Source: a virus
Length of the DNA stretch: 46,966 nt
Reading direction: 5' to 3' (one strand)
Virus record (IMG/VR): IMGVR_UViG_3300036820_000027
Location: 1 to 46,966 of that record
Part shown: positions 13,834 to 22,405 of the stretch, one piece after another
Position numbering within the stretch: the stretch's first letter is position 1
How the letters are laid out: every line of letters starts with the position of its first letter
Translations under genes and position numbers: made by a program
Notes under the pieces: model-generated
What the model was told of the DNA's origin: nothing
The model's database searches: none
What the model saw: the letters and a program-made list of their open reading frames with translations, nothing else

Positions 13834-13866
13834 GCAGAAACGGCCCACCCGAAGGTGAGCCGTCTG
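13834..13866 (-). promoter_or_regulatory. Hairpin with C(UUCG)G tetraloop between late genes
   Basis: On the minus-strand transcript the sequence folds as GCAG, then ACGGC, then CACC, closed by a CUUCGG loop, with one or two mismatched bases. UUCG closed by C-G is an extra-stable tetraloop. There is no T run, so it is more likely an mRNA-stabilising or processing element between two late genes than a classical terminator. Confidence 0.6.
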
Positions 13867-13874
13867 CGCGGGGG

Positions 13875-14393
13875 TTAGGCTGCTTTCAGCGTCTCGGGGA
13901 AGCCGCCCGAAGCGACTGCATCGTTCCACGCCTTTTTGTACTGCACGTCGGCTGCATGGAAGCGGCTGAGTTTGATCCCCGGCACAAGCGCGTGGACTTT
14001 CTGCACCGTGTCCGCAGCTACAGCAGCTTGGTGCATTCCCTGCTCTTCTGCGCCCACCGTACCTTGAGGAGCAGCAGGAGCCGGCGAGTTGGCCGTCAAG
14101 ACTCCAATGACCGTCTCGATGCCCGCCAGAATGATGTTGGTCAATGCTTCGACAGTCGGAGGCAAGGGCAAAGAGGCAAAGACAGTCTGGAAATCGCCGA
14201 TCAATTCCAAGACGTTTTGAGCCGTTGTGCCGCTCTGCCAGTTCTGGACGGCGGTAAGGGCCGCGTCATAGGCAGCGATGGCGGCTTGGGCCTCTGTGGT
14301 TCCAGCAATGCCCGCAAAAGTTAAGAGGCTCTTCAGGGTCGGTTCAATCGCGGCCATCAAAGCGGCGACAGTCTTATTGGCGTTCTGACACAT
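13875..14393 (-). CDS. Ala-rich helical late protein (172 aa)
   Basis: ATG at 14393 with AAGGAA upstream. The sequence is mostly Ala, Val, Leu and Thr helices (ALMAAIEPTLKSLLTFAG, EALTNIILAGIETVIGVL) followed by a polar C-terminal part (FHAADVQYKKAWNDAVASGG). The hydrophobic helices may be amphipathic rather than membrane-spanning. No named family; the gene sits between the UUCG hairpin and the holin-like gene. Its role in lysis or in the virion is undetermined. Confidence 0.6.
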   Translation of the reverse strand: MCQNANKTVAALMAAIEPTLKSLLTFAGIAGTTEAQAAIAAYDAALTAVQNWQSGTTAQNVLELIGDFQTVFASLPLPPTVEALTNIILAGIETVIGVLTANSPAPAAPQGTVGAEEQGMHQAAVAADTVQKVHALVPGIKLSRFHAADVQYKKAWNDAVASGGFPETLKAA

Positions 14394-14631
14394 GAGAAGG
14401 TTCCTTTCCAGATTCAGGTCCAGAGGTGATGGTGGCGGTTACGTGGTCAGCCGCGGCGGTACGGAGCCCTTGCCCCGTCAGCAATCCAATTCCGGCGCCG
14501 ATGACCCCGGTAGCGGCATCGTTCGACACGCCATAATGTTTGCAGCTCATGTCGAAGGCCATGCCGAGAATAATGACAATGATGGCAACCCAAGGCTGGT
14601 TTAGAGCGTTAAGCGCGGCTATGAATTTCAT
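14374..14631 (-). CDS. Holin-like membrane protein (85 aa)
   Basis: ATG at 14631 is chosen; the frame opening at 14802 would overlap the next gene and gives no sensible protein. AGGTGAGG lies upstream. A first membrane helix (WVAIIVIILGMAFDM) is followed by a polar turn and a second Gly-rich hydrophobic stretch (ATGVIGAGIGLLTGQ), then a charged C terminus. The size and topology fit phage holins. Overlap with the next upstream gene (ATGA) places it in the lysis cassette. Confidence 0.65.
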   Translation of the reverse strand: MKFIAALNALNQPWVAIIVIILGMAFDMSCKHYGVSNDAATGVIGAGIGLLTGQGLRTAAADHVTATITSGPESGKEPSHVSERQ

Positions 14632-14843
14632 CGCCTCACCTTGCAGACTGCCCATTCGGAGCGGCGAAGAAATCTCTTCTTCAAACAGATCCCAGGTCCA
14701 GGGGGGATCGGCTGATATGTGAAGTGAAACCAGCAAGGATCGGGACCGCCTTCGAGCGCCACAGTCACGTCGTGAACCTTTTGCTCGGGTGTCCGGGAGC
14801 AAGGACGGGAGAGAAGGGCGAGCAGAACAACGTGCGCGATCAT
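14628..14843 (-). CDS. Small exported or membrane-anchored protein in the lysis cassette (71 aa)
   Basis: ATG at 14843 overlaps the endolysin stop; an ATG four codons upstream is possible. The N terminus, MIAHVVLLALLSRPCS, is a short hydrophobic stretch, possibly an uncleaved anchor or signal. The rest is polar with several Cys and a Pro-rich middle, ending basic. It could be a spanin-like component, as it sits where Rz or Rz1 would be, but no homology to them is visible. Confidence 0.5.
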   Translation of the reverse strand: MIAHVVLLALLSRPCSRTPEQKVHDVTVALEGGPDPCWFHFTYQPIPPGPGICLKKRFLRRSEWAVCKVRR

Positions 14844-15292
14844 ACCGACCCCCATAGCGCCTGTTCAGCCTCGCGGCGCGCGAGCAATCCCTGATTTGGC
14901 AAACCGTTCACAATATCCCAGTGCTTGAACTGAAGCCCCGCCCCGGCATAGTCTCCCGAATTGAGCAATCTAAGCAAAGTTGAAGACTTGAGCCTGCCTG
15001 CACCCAGATTGAACGTGAAGTCCACCAGCGCGTCGTACTGGCCTTGGGTCAAGGGAACATTGACCAGCGAATCGATTTCTTTACAAACAGCCTGAAGGTC
15101 GTTGTCCAAAGCACTATCTGCCTGTGCCAAGGTCCAGGTCATGCCTTCTTTCACGTCCGGGCCGTGATGACCGTAGCCAATCGACCACCCATCCACGTCC
15201 CAGTAAGCTTTTGCTGAGAATCCTTCGCTGCGCTCAATCAAAGCAGTGCAGGAGGGAGACGGGAGAAGAGTCAGGTTAGCTGCGTTCGGCAT
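14840..15292 (-). CDS. Endolysin, GH24 phage lysozyme (150 aa)
   Basis: Lambda/T4-type lysozyme fold. IERSEGFSAKAYWDVDGWSIGYGHH carries, in two short pieces, the catalytic Glu23 (SEGF), Asp32 nine residues later and IGYGH; the usual Thr is Ser37 and the loop is one residue shorter than in T4 lysozyme. LTQGQYDALVDFTFNLG and ARREAEQALW are the conserved family motifs. It cleaves peptidoglycan glycan strands. No signal or SAR anchor is seen, so it should need a holin for release. Confidence 0.9.
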   Translation of the reverse strand: MPNAANLTLLPSPSCTALIERSEGFSAKAYWDVDGWSIGYGHHGPDVKEGMTWTLAQADSALDNDLQAVCKEIDSLVNVPLTQGQYDALVDFTFNLGAGRLKSSTLLRLLNSGDYAGAGLQFKHWDIVNGLPNQGLLARREAEQALWGSV

Positions 15293-15467
15293 CGGCTTTG
15301 CCTTTCTCGTAGGCAGCCTTGCCGTGACGTAAGAGGTCTTCGTGCGTGTAGAAGGGAGTCTTCCAGTCAGCGGCGGTAGTCGGTTGCGGTGGACAGGGTT
15401 GTTGCCCTTGACCCCCGCAGGGAAATGGATTGCCGGGAGTTCCCGGAGGGTTCGGATTACTTGGCAT
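15276..15467 (-). CDS. Small Pro/Gly-rich protein (63 aa)
   Basis: ATG at 15467 with GAGGTGAG upstream. The first half is Pro, Gly and Gln-rich (NPNPPGTPGNPFPCGGQGQ) with two Cys; the second half is a basic amphipathic helix (KAAYEKGKADAERS). It overlaps the endolysin start by 17 bases, so they are probably co-translated. Function unknown. Confidence 0.55.
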   Translation of the reverse strand: MPSNPNPPGTPGNPFPCGGQGQQPCPPQPTTAADWKTPFYTHEDLLRHGKAAYEKGKADAERS

Positions 15468-15475
15468 GGCTCACC

Positions 15476-15985
15476 TCAAAATCGGCTGGCGTCGAGAGGC
15501 TGCACCTTGGCCGTGGTCGGGTCGAAGTTCCCCGACATCTTTTGCAGGTCTTCACTCGTCAGCGGATGCGCTCTGAGATAATCTTGCCACAGAATCCGCA
15601 GCACCGGAGATATTTCATGGTAGGCCCAGCCGGTAAGGGAGAGCAGAGCTGCGGCCGCGGCAGTGAATACCTTCCATCCCCACGACCGGACGATCTGCCA
15701 ATAGCGCGAGTGTCTCTGCTGGCGGTCTTTGAGCAGGGTGATGAACGTCTCGACGGTTTCGAGTTTGCTGGTGGCTTCCCGCTGCTCTGCTGAAAGACGG
15801 GCATACCGCTTTTCATCCTCGGCGCGCGCTACCTCAAGGTATCCAGGCGGACCACCGGAGCCGTTTGACCACAACGACACACGCCACCTGTCCATCTTCT
15901 CTATGGAGTCCTTGAAGGGCTTGATATGGCTGGCAACTTCCTCCACGATCATTCTCCGTATGTTTTGATGCTCGTCCCCCACCAA
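15476..15985 (-). CDS. Coiled-coil protein with one membrane helix, lysis region (169 aa)
   Basis: The start is unsure: TTG 15985, GTG 15982 or ATG 15952. Residues 55-90 form a charged helix (RLSAEQREATSKLETVETF). One hydrophobic segment (WKVFTAAAAALLSLTGWAY) lies near residues 108-126, and an acidic-to-polar C-terminal tail follows. The layout is like phage proteins between tail and lysis genes that are annotated as holin-like or as membrane anchors. It lies between the lipoprotein-like gene and the endolysin. Confidence 0.55.
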   Translation of the reverse strand: MVGDEHQNIRRMIVEEVASHIKPFKDSIEKMDRWRVSLWSNGSGGPPGYLEVARAEDEKRYARLSAEQREATSKLETVETFITLLKDRQQRHSRYWQIVRSWGWKVFTAAAAALLSLTGWAYHEISPVLRILWQDYLRAHPLTSEDLQKMSGNFDPTTAKVQPLDASRF

Positions 15986-16014
15986 GGCCCCCGCAAAGAA
16001 GATGTTTCAATCGA

Positions 16015-16548
16015 CTACCGAACGCGAACGATACGCCCCACGACTTGTACCGGAACCGCCATTGAAGCAAGCTGCTGGCTTGGCGTAGGAGCATTCAACA
16101 ACGCTGGCTTTTCCAGGCTAGCCGACTGCGCGGCATTGCCCGCAGGGATGCCGGGAGCCAACGGTACTTGCGGGCTGGTCACAGGCGCGCTAGGCGCGGA
16201 AGGCGGAGAGTTCTCCGCATTCCAAACTGTAGTCACGACAGCGCAGACGGTCTCGCCAGTGGTATTGTCCTGAGTAAAAGTCAGGGCAGCCACGGGCGCG
16301 CCGGGGTTCAGTTGCTTGTAATTCGCGCTGGTCGCTGGATCGCAGGTCGTGCCGGAAATGGTTTCAACGCTGAGGATGTAGCTGCATGGAAATTGCCCCG
16401 CAGCCGTCCCGCAGCCGGCAAAGGCTGGCGTGCTGGAGGGCGCTGTCCAGGTCCAGACTGTGTTATAGCCTTTGGTTGGTGTCGGAGCTTGCGCACAGCC
16501 AGCGGTTGCCAGTGTGATAAAAGCGAGTGCTGCGAAAATCCTTTTCAT
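16015..16548 (-). CDS. Exported Fn3-like protein with signal peptide (177 aa)
   Basis: ATG at 16548 with AAAGGAAAG upstream; TTG at 16563 is less likely. The start MKRIFAALAFITLATAGCA is a signal sequence, with TAGC a near-match to a lipobox; cleavage after GCAQA is the alternative. The mature part resembles a fibronectin-III or Ig-like module (TVWTWTAPSSTP, CSYILSVETI, TVCAVVTTVWNAENSP) with paired Cys, followed by a Pro/Ala-rich tail. Fifth and last of the exported late proteins. Confidence 0.65.
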   Translation of the reverse strand: MKRIFAALAFITLATAGCAQAPTPTKGYNTVWTWTAPSSTPAFAGCGTAAGQFPCSYILSVETISGTTCDPATSANYKQLNPGAPVAALTFTQDNTTGETVCAVVTTVWNAENSPPSAPSAPVTSPQVPLAPGIPAGNAAQSASLEKPALLNAPTPSQQLASMAVPVQVVGRIVRVR

Positions 16549-16559
16549 GGTCTTTCCTT

Positions 16560-18671
16560 TCAATTGAAAGATGCTCCAGATATGGTGGCCCCGCTGTAAC
16601 TGCTGCTTGTCAATCCGCTATAGCAGGTGCTTGCATTAAAACCTAACATGCTCCCGGTTCCGTCCGGCACTCCGGCCATTGAATTTAAGTAACAATCCTG
16701 CGCCGGGATCGAAGTCACATGCGAGGCCCAGGCTGTCACCAAACTTCCGCTCGTACACTGACCTGAAGACGTTGCGATTGCTCCTGGATAAGTTCCTCCA
16801 GAGCATGTCCCAATATTCCCTGAAGACACATCCGGCCCCACTGGAGGCCACGCCTTGCCCGAAGTCCACCACGACGGGGTTGAGTTGTAGTAAAGCGAGG
16901 CGGGAAGAGTCTGGGCGAGACCGGAAAAATAGGTCGAAGTGAAATTTGCATTCACAAACGCCACTGCCGCCGGGGATGCTTCGGTCGCATTCCATTGCGT
17001 TGCTGCATTGACCGTGTCGTAGTTGCCCCAGCGCATCAGCGTAGGTCTGACGACAGAATCGCATCCCGGCGTCCCGCAGGTTCCTGAGGTCGTTTCGCCA
17101 GCTCCAGACCAGCCCAGCGAATAAATGCTGACTGACGCCTTGGTCTGATTTGTCCCGCCAGAGGAAGACGTTGCGTAGGACTCGTAAGTGGTGTGGTATC
17201 CGGTTTGTCCTAAGACGTTCCCAATCAGATTGTGGACGCGCGAGAAACTTCGATCAATGAATGGAGACGTGTTGTAGATCGGCCCGCTCGATTGATGCTG
17301 CCAGCCCGGAGCGAGATTTCTAAAGAACGTTTCGGTGTTCGACGATCCCCATGTATCGTCCGTCGCCACGTTGAGAATAAAGTTGCCTTCGTACAGGTCC
17401 ATATCGTTTCCGGCGTTGTGCGAAGCGTAGGACGATTGAAGGTAATTGGAGTTCGTGTAAACTCCGCCGATCATCAGGTTGTAATCGACCACCGTTCCTG
17501 AAGTGTTGCCAGTGATTAAAGGACTTGTTAGCTGCTGGAAGATGTTGTTCTCTACCAGCTCGGCTGAGGTCTGTTCTGGCTCATAACCGTAACTTTCGGT
17601 CGAATGACCCTGCGACTGGAAGAAATAGCTGTCACGGATGACCGTGCCGAAAGAGAGATTGGTCTGCACATGCGCGCGTTCAGCGTCGTAGGACGACACG
17701 TCTTTAACCCAACAGTCGAAACAACCGGCTACCGAGATGTTGAACAAATTGATCGCCGAGCCATCGAGATAGACATTCTCCAATCCCTCGTCTTGAGTCT
17801 GCCCGACCCACCACGCGCCCGGAGACCGTCCCGACTGAATGTTATTGAAGTAGACTCCAGGCGAAATTCCCACCGTGTACGGTCCTGTGCCCGACCCGCT
17901 GATTGAGGTCACTGTCGCGAGTTGTTTCTGCGAATAGGTGTAGGTAATGCCGCTTAAAGCGATGCGGCGTCCGTCGAAGTTTGAAGGCCCTCCGTCGTTC
18001 AACGTGCAAGCTCCTCCGCCCGCATCGGAGGATGTGGACGAGTCGCACATATAAACTCCGCCATTGTCCGCCAGGTCGTTGGCTTGGTCGAGGATGATGA
18101 TCGTTCCTACTGCAAGACCGTTTGATGTTGGAGTTCCGCCGCAGGTGTTGAGCGTGATCGACGTTGTGCCTTGGGAATAACCCGCTGTCCACAAACATTG
18201 ATGAGTCCCGCTCGGAGGAAGAACAGGGGAACTGCCAGCATAGTAAACCGAGCCGTTCATGCAAATGCCTGCTGAGAGTCCGGTGCATCCTGCCGAAGTT
18301 TGAATCAACAAGCACGTGCTTCCCGCAGCGCAGGTGTTCCCCGGCGCGCTCGAACCTGCTCCCCGAAGAACCATCTTCCCTTGCGTCGGGAAAGTAATGC
18401 CGTTCACGTACCACGTTCCGGCTGGCAAACTGACTACATTGTGCGTAGCGTCACAGGAAACCAGAGCAGTATGGATTGAAGTCGCGTTTGCAGCGGCATT
18501 TCCCGAGCCGGTTAAGAGACTGGGCTGTGTCGCACACGGGACTGTATACGCAGGAATAGAAAACCCCGCACTGGTCCAGTCCACCGCCCTTGAAGGGTCG
18601 AGGAACGTTGACCAGTTCTGCGCATAGGCTGGCAGCGCAAACAGAAAAAGGATGAGACTAATTCGGCGCAA
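16560..18671 (-). CDS. Exported beta-helix tailspike-like protein (703 aa)
   Basis: TTG at 18671 with a GGGGGG stretch five bases before it. The N terminus, MRRISLILFLFALPAYAQ, is a clear Sec signal with an A-Q end. The mature part has a pectate-lyase-like parallel beta-helix character: VVSLPAGTWYVNGITFP, GKMVLRGAG, then repeated short Asn/Gly/Ser turns (LVENNIFQQLTSPL, VVDYNLMIGG). Many Cys occur as CxxC-like pairs. It is probably a receptor-binding or polysaccharide-degrading protein. The export signal is unexpected in a phage tail protein. Confidence 0.7.
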   Translation of the reverse strand: MRRISLILFLFALPAYAQNWSTFLDPSRAVDWTSAGFSIPAYTVPCATQPSLLTGSGNAAANATSIHTALVSCDATHNVVSLPAGTWYVNGITFPTQGKMVLRGAGSSAPGNTCAAGSTCLLIQTSAGCTGLSAGICMNGSVYYAGSSPVLPPSGTHQCLWTAGYSQGTTSITLNTCGGTPTSNGLAVGTIIILDQANDLADNGGVYMCDSSTSSDAGGGACTLNDGGPSNFDGRRIALSGITYTYSQKQLATVTSISGSGTGPYTVGISPGVYFNNIQSGRSPGAWWVGQTQDEGLENVYLDGSAINLFNISVAGCFDCWVKDVSSYDAERAHVQTNLSFGTVIRDSYFFQSQGHSTESYGYEPEQTSAELVENNIFQQLTSPLITGNTSGTVVDYNLMIGGVYTNSNYLQSSYASHNAGNDMDLYEGNFILNVATDDTWGSSNTETFFRNLAPGWQHQSSGPIYNTSPFIDRSFSRVHNLIGNVLGQTGYHTTYESYATSSSGGTNQTKASVSIYSLGWSGAGETTSGTCGTPGCDSVVRPTLMRWGNYDTVNAATQWNATEASPAAVAFVNANFTSTYFSGLAQTLPASLYYNSTPSWWTSGKAWPPVGPDVSSGNIGTCSGGTYPGAIATSSGQCTSGSLVTAWASHVTSIPAQDCYLNSMAGVPDGTGSMLGFNASTCYSGLTSSSYSGATISGASFN

Positions 18672-20652
18672 ATGCCCCCCATGATCCGTAAGGGTCCCAG
18701 ACCAGTCCGCTGTACCAAATCGGATTTGTGAAAGAACACGATGACCACTTGCCGATGGTCACGGTCTGCGCAGAAGCGGGCGACCAGAAGGTGACTCCGG
18801 TTGCAACGGCTGAATGTGCCCCTTGTGACATCGTGACCGCAGTTCCGCTAACGGCGGTGATGTAAGTACCGGGTTCAATTGATCCATCTGTGCTGCCGAT
18901 AGGATCGCCGATGGCCGGTGTCCCGCTTGAGGGAACCACAATAGTCAAAGCTGTTGATCCTGCTGACGCGGTGCCGTTCGTCGCGGCGACCAGCGTTGTC
19001 GGCTTGGCTACAAAATTGACCGTTCCACTGACAATCGCTGTTGTGTTCTGCGAGAGCGTGATGGTGCAGGTGCTTGAGCAGGTGCCGGAGATCGCTTCAA
19101 CTGCCGTCAGGTAAGCAATTCCGGTTGTCGGATAAACAACGTTCCCGACTGCCGGGGTTCCCGTGGCGCTGGTGATGGTCAAAGAGGTTGAGCCGGAAGT
19201 TGCTGTACCAGTTCCACTGCCGCTGAATGTCGGGGTAGCGCAGAATGTCTGGCTAGTCGAAGAACACAGCACATCGTAGTTTGTCGAACCGACTTGCGAC
19301 CAAGTCGAACCGGACTTTGAATAAACGATGATCTGGTGGTACCTCTCGTTCACGCTGGCTAAATGAGCTTGCAGCCAATAGTCAGTGTCGAGAGACAGAC
19401 CGGTAAGAAGAGGCCCGGTCCCACTGTTGGCGTCTTCCATGTAGACCTGAAGATGGTTTGTCGTATCGTAATGAGCTTGTTCCGTCAAGGTTCCGGTAGT
19501 CGCGCCCGATCCCAATTGGGTCATGTCGCAGACGGTGGTGTTGGTTACGCCTGAAGACCCGGCACGGAAGAAATAGCTTAGCCACGCACTTTGACCTTGA
19601 TTACCGGAACGGTCGGAAAAGCTGAAGTCTGACGCTCCCCCCGAACCAAGAGTCCCGGAAAAGAAAATGCTTCCTCCGGCATCTCCAAAGGTATGCGGAA
19701 ACCCTTGCGCGATGATTCGCCCCGTGCCGGTGGGGTTGACTGAAGTGTCCCAGGTAGGCCCTGTACCGAGATTTGTCCATGGGGCGGCGGTCGTGTTTCC
19801 GTGCGTAGACCAAGCCGATCCGCTGTTCTGTGTGTTGAGAATAGTGGTCGTGATGGTCGCGCCGTTGGTTTGCGAAGACGCCGAGAATCCAAACATGCCG
19901 GTGATGGGGCGATAACCCGCTGGATTGCTCGCGTTCTCAACCGCGAATTGCGTGTCCACGTAGTTCACGGAAGCTGACGTGAAGGGGCAGTTCTCCGCCG
20001 TCGCTGTGGTCTGAATCATGTACTGAAAGTAGTGGGAAAAGGATTGCGTAACCGCCGTCAAAGTTCCCGACGGTGTGAATCCTGTGCCCGCTGTCGTTGT
20101 AGCTGCTGACGATCTGTCGAGCGCGCAGATGATAACTTCGCTTGCATTCGCCGGAGCTACTGCCGTGCCTGCTGTTGGGTTAGCGGCGCTGGTCGCTTGA
20201 GAAATCGTCGCCAGCCCATCCACTACGTCGCTGGTAGGAGTTCCTTTCCACGCCTGGCAAGCCAAACCTTCGCTGGCCCCGCCGTTGGTCGCGTTCATAT
20301 TCGGAGTAATCGATCCGCTGGCGGAATTAGCAAATGACGCCGAAATAACCCAGTTATTTGCGTTGGCCCCGTTGATGTTTCCATAGACCGTATCGTAGAC
20401 GCCATTGATCGGATCGGTGATGTATGCGTCTTCTGTTGAGAAGGTCGTTACGAAGCCCTCACAGGTGATCGTGTCTCCCGCTGTAACCGTCATAGCGGCA
20501 GAACAGGAGACCGTTTGGGTCGTGCCGTGCCCCGTGCATGAGGCGTCGAGCGTGATGGGCGTTACGGAGACGGAGAAAATCTTTCGATGCGGCCCGTTGA
20601 TCTGAGCTGAGAGCGGCAGCGCGATGAGAAGAAAAAGAAGGAGTCTCTTCAT
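18658..20652 (-). CDS. Exported lectin-like appendage protein (664 aa)
   Basis: ATG at 20652 is chosen because the frame from 20865 runs over the upstream gene. MKRLLLFLLIALPLSAQ is a signal peptide. The mature protein is beta-rich and Ser/Thr/Gly-heavy. There is a central part like a concanavalin/LamG module (SAWLSYFFRAG, HLQVYMEDANSG, TDYWLQAHLASVNERYHQ), then Ig-like repeats with Cys pairs (GTCSSTCTITLSQ). It may bind surface sugars. Its start overlaps the upstream stop (TGATG), so the two are coupled. Confidence 0.7.
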   Translation of the reverse strand: MKRLLLFLLIALPLSAQINGPHRKIFSVSVTPITLDASCTGHGTTQTVSCSAAMTVTAGDTITCEGFVTTFSTEDAYITDPINGVYDTVYGNINGANANNWVISASFANSASGSITPNMNATNGGASEGLACQAWKGTPTSDVVDGLATISQATSAANPTAGTAVAPANASEVIICALDRSSAATTTAGTGFTPSGTLTAVTQSFSHYFQYMIQTTATAENCPFTSASVNYVDTQFAVENASNPAGYRPITGMFGFSASSQTNGATITTTILNTQNSGSAWSTHGNTTAAPWTNLGTGPTWDTSVNPTGTGRIIAQGFPHTFGDAGGSIFFSGTLGSGGASDFSFSDRSGNQGQSAWLSYFFRAGSSGVTNTTVCDMTQLGSGATTGTLTEQAHYDTTNHLQVYMEDANSGTGPLLTGLSLDTDYWLQAHLASVNERYHQIIVYSKSGSTWSQVGSTNYDVLCSSTSQTFCATPTFSGSGTGTATSGSTSLTITSATGTPAVGNVVYPTTGIAYLTAVEAISGTCSSTCTITLSQNTTAIVSGTVNFVAKPTTLVAATNGTASAGSTALTIVVPSSGTPAIGDPIGSTDGSIEPGTYITAVSGTAVTMSQGAHSAVATGVTFWSPASAQTVTIGKWSSCSFTNPIWYSGLVWDPYGSWGAFAPN

Positions 20653-22394
20653 CAATAAGTCCCCGTGACCACAAACGTGGTCTGTTTCGCGGTGCCATCG
20701 GCTACGAACGTGAACTTGATGTAGTCCCCACTGGTTAGCGCGACGTTGGCGCTTTGCGTGCCAGCCGCGAAAGCTGTTGTGCAAGTGACTGCGCCGGTCA
20801 GCAGAGCGCCGAGCGTATTTCCCGCCGCATTCATCGTCGATGTAGTCCCACCATCGATGTAGCACTTCAGGCCGGTCAGCGTCACCGTCACGCCGGTTGT
20901 GTTGTAGCAGAACGATTGCAGGTAGGTCCCGGCTGGAACCGCATTCAATCCGTCTCCCAGACCCGTCTCACAGGACCATTTGCTGTACTGCGCTGCGAGT
21001 TGAGTTGCGGTGACAGAGTTGTTGTTAAGGTTTGCGCCGGGGATTCCAGTGATGTTCGTGCCTGTGCCACTGGACGGAGTGCCGAGCGCTCCACCGTTGA
21101 CCACAAACGCTCCCGCACTTCCTGTGTTGACGCCAAGAGCCGTCAAAACTCCTGTGCCCGTCGTGTTCGTTTGCGAGGCTTGGAAACCCGCCCCGGTCAT
21201 AATCGCGCCGCTGGTCAGAGAGGCCGCGCTGGTTACGCACGTCGCGCAGGCGATGGTTCCTGTGGTCGTGATTGTGCCGCCTGTGATGGGTCCTGTTGTG
21301 GCAATCGAAGTAACAGTACCAGACCCCGAACCTTGGCACCCTGTATTGGTTGCCGCGTTTGCGGCGGTGCAAATGTGAGAATACGCGCCGCCATTTTCGC
21401 TTACTTCTGCAAGTCCTGAAGTGCCAGAATCCGCGCCATAAACTACATTCGCCGCAATTCCAGATACTTGAGTTCCAGATGGAATGGTTATTCCATGGGT
21501 GGTACCCGCAATTGTTACTGGCCCTGGTAATCCTACTGCTCCAGTACTCGGATTGATAGTGAGTCCAGAAATAGTCGAAGGAGCCTGTGACCCAGAAGTG
21601 CTGGATGCAGCAAGAATGGAAAAAGATGAGTTGGTTGTGCTTGCAGCCGTCGTTACGGTAGCAGCGTTGCCGGTCGTGTTCTGGTTTAGCGTTGGCACAT
21701 CTGCGGACTGAATCGCGCCATCGACATAATCAGTTCCATTGTTCCTGAGGTAATGTCCAGCCGTGACCGCACCGCTGATGTCGAAACCGGTTGAGGCGAT
21801 CCACTTGGCTGAGGTCTGGTTTGCAGTCCACGTATTTGCGTGTGTGAGATTGAGCGAAGCAACCACCGCTCCCGTGGTAGGAGAAATTGTCAGTGTGCTA
21901 TCGGAATTGCTTACAGAGGATACGGCGCCCCCGCCAGCAGCGCACGACCCATCCCCCCTCAGAAATGTCGAAGAAGAGCAAGTCCCGGTCCAGAGAGCAA
22001 TGATGTCGGAAGACGCCGCAATCGAGGGTACCCCTGTCGTTGTGGTGATCTTCAAAACTCCAGTTGCCAAGCCGGATAAAATCGTCCCGTTTAGACCCTT
22101 GACGGTCGTAGCGCCTCCGGTCGAGGTACTTGTGGCATCGCCAGTCAGGGCGTTGAAAGTACCCGAGCCGCCGCCAAAACACGATGCGTCCGCAGGCACC
22201 CATTGTGCAGCCGAAGAGTTGTAGCAATAAAGCGCAATCGGTGTGGGAGTGAAGGAAACTGCTCCACTGCTGCTGCTGGTGGCCGCAGCAGCCCACGACG
22301 AACCGGTATAGGTGAAAGCCCCGCCAGCAAACGAAGGTGTGAACTGCGCCTGCGCCGCAACAGGAAACAACAATAGCCAGAGAAACTTTTTCAT
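20652..22394 (-). CDS. Exported tail-fibre-like protein (580 aa)
   Basis: ATG at 22394 with GGAAGG upstream; the longer frame from 22739 overlaps the next gene. MKKFLWLLLFPVAAQAQ is a signal peptide with an AQA-Q end. The body carries phrases typical of phage tail fibres: SSTFLRGDGSCA, TWTANQTSAKW, AGHYLRNNGTDYVDGAIQSA and LNQNTTGNAATVTTA, followed by a trimeric-fibre-like C-terminal region. This is the clearest case of a tail-fibre protein with an export signal. Coupled to the downstream gene by TGATG. Confidence 0.8.
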   Translation of the reverse strand: MKKFLWLLLFPVAAQAQFTPSFAGGAFTYTGSSWAAAATSSSSGAVSFTPTPIALYCYNSSAAQWVPADASCFGGGSGTFNALTGDATSTSTGGATTVKGLNGTILSGLATGVLKITTTTGVPSIAASSDIIALWTGTCSSSTFLRGDGSCAAGGGAVSSVSNSDSTLTISPTTGAVVASLNLTHANTWTANQTSAKWIASTGFDISGAVTAGHYLRNNGTDYVDGAIQSADVPTLNQNTTGNAATVTTAASTTNSSFSILAASSTSGSQAPSTISGLTINPSTGAVGLPGPVTIAGTTHGITIPSGTQVSGIAANVVYGADSGTSGLAEVSENGGAYSHICTAANAATNTGCQGSGSGTVTSIATTGPITGGTITTTGTIACATCVTSAASLTSGAIMTGAGFQASQTNTTGTGVLTALGVNTGSAGAFVVNGGALGTPSSGTGTNITGIPGANLNNNSVTATQLAAQYSKWSCETGLGDGLNAVPAGTYLQSFCYNTTGVTVTLTGLKCYIDGGTTSTMNAAGNTLGALLTGAVTCTTAFAAGTQSANVALTSGDYIKFTFVADGTAKQTTFVVTGTY

Positions 22395-22405
22395 CTCACA
22401 CCTTC

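Noticed and set aside
20754-21419. Long rightward frame (221 aa) opposite the fibre gene
   Set aside because: Arg/Ser/Cys-rich composition typical of the antisense of GC-rich Thr/Gly coding sequence; no ribosome-binding site, and the opposite gene is clearly real.
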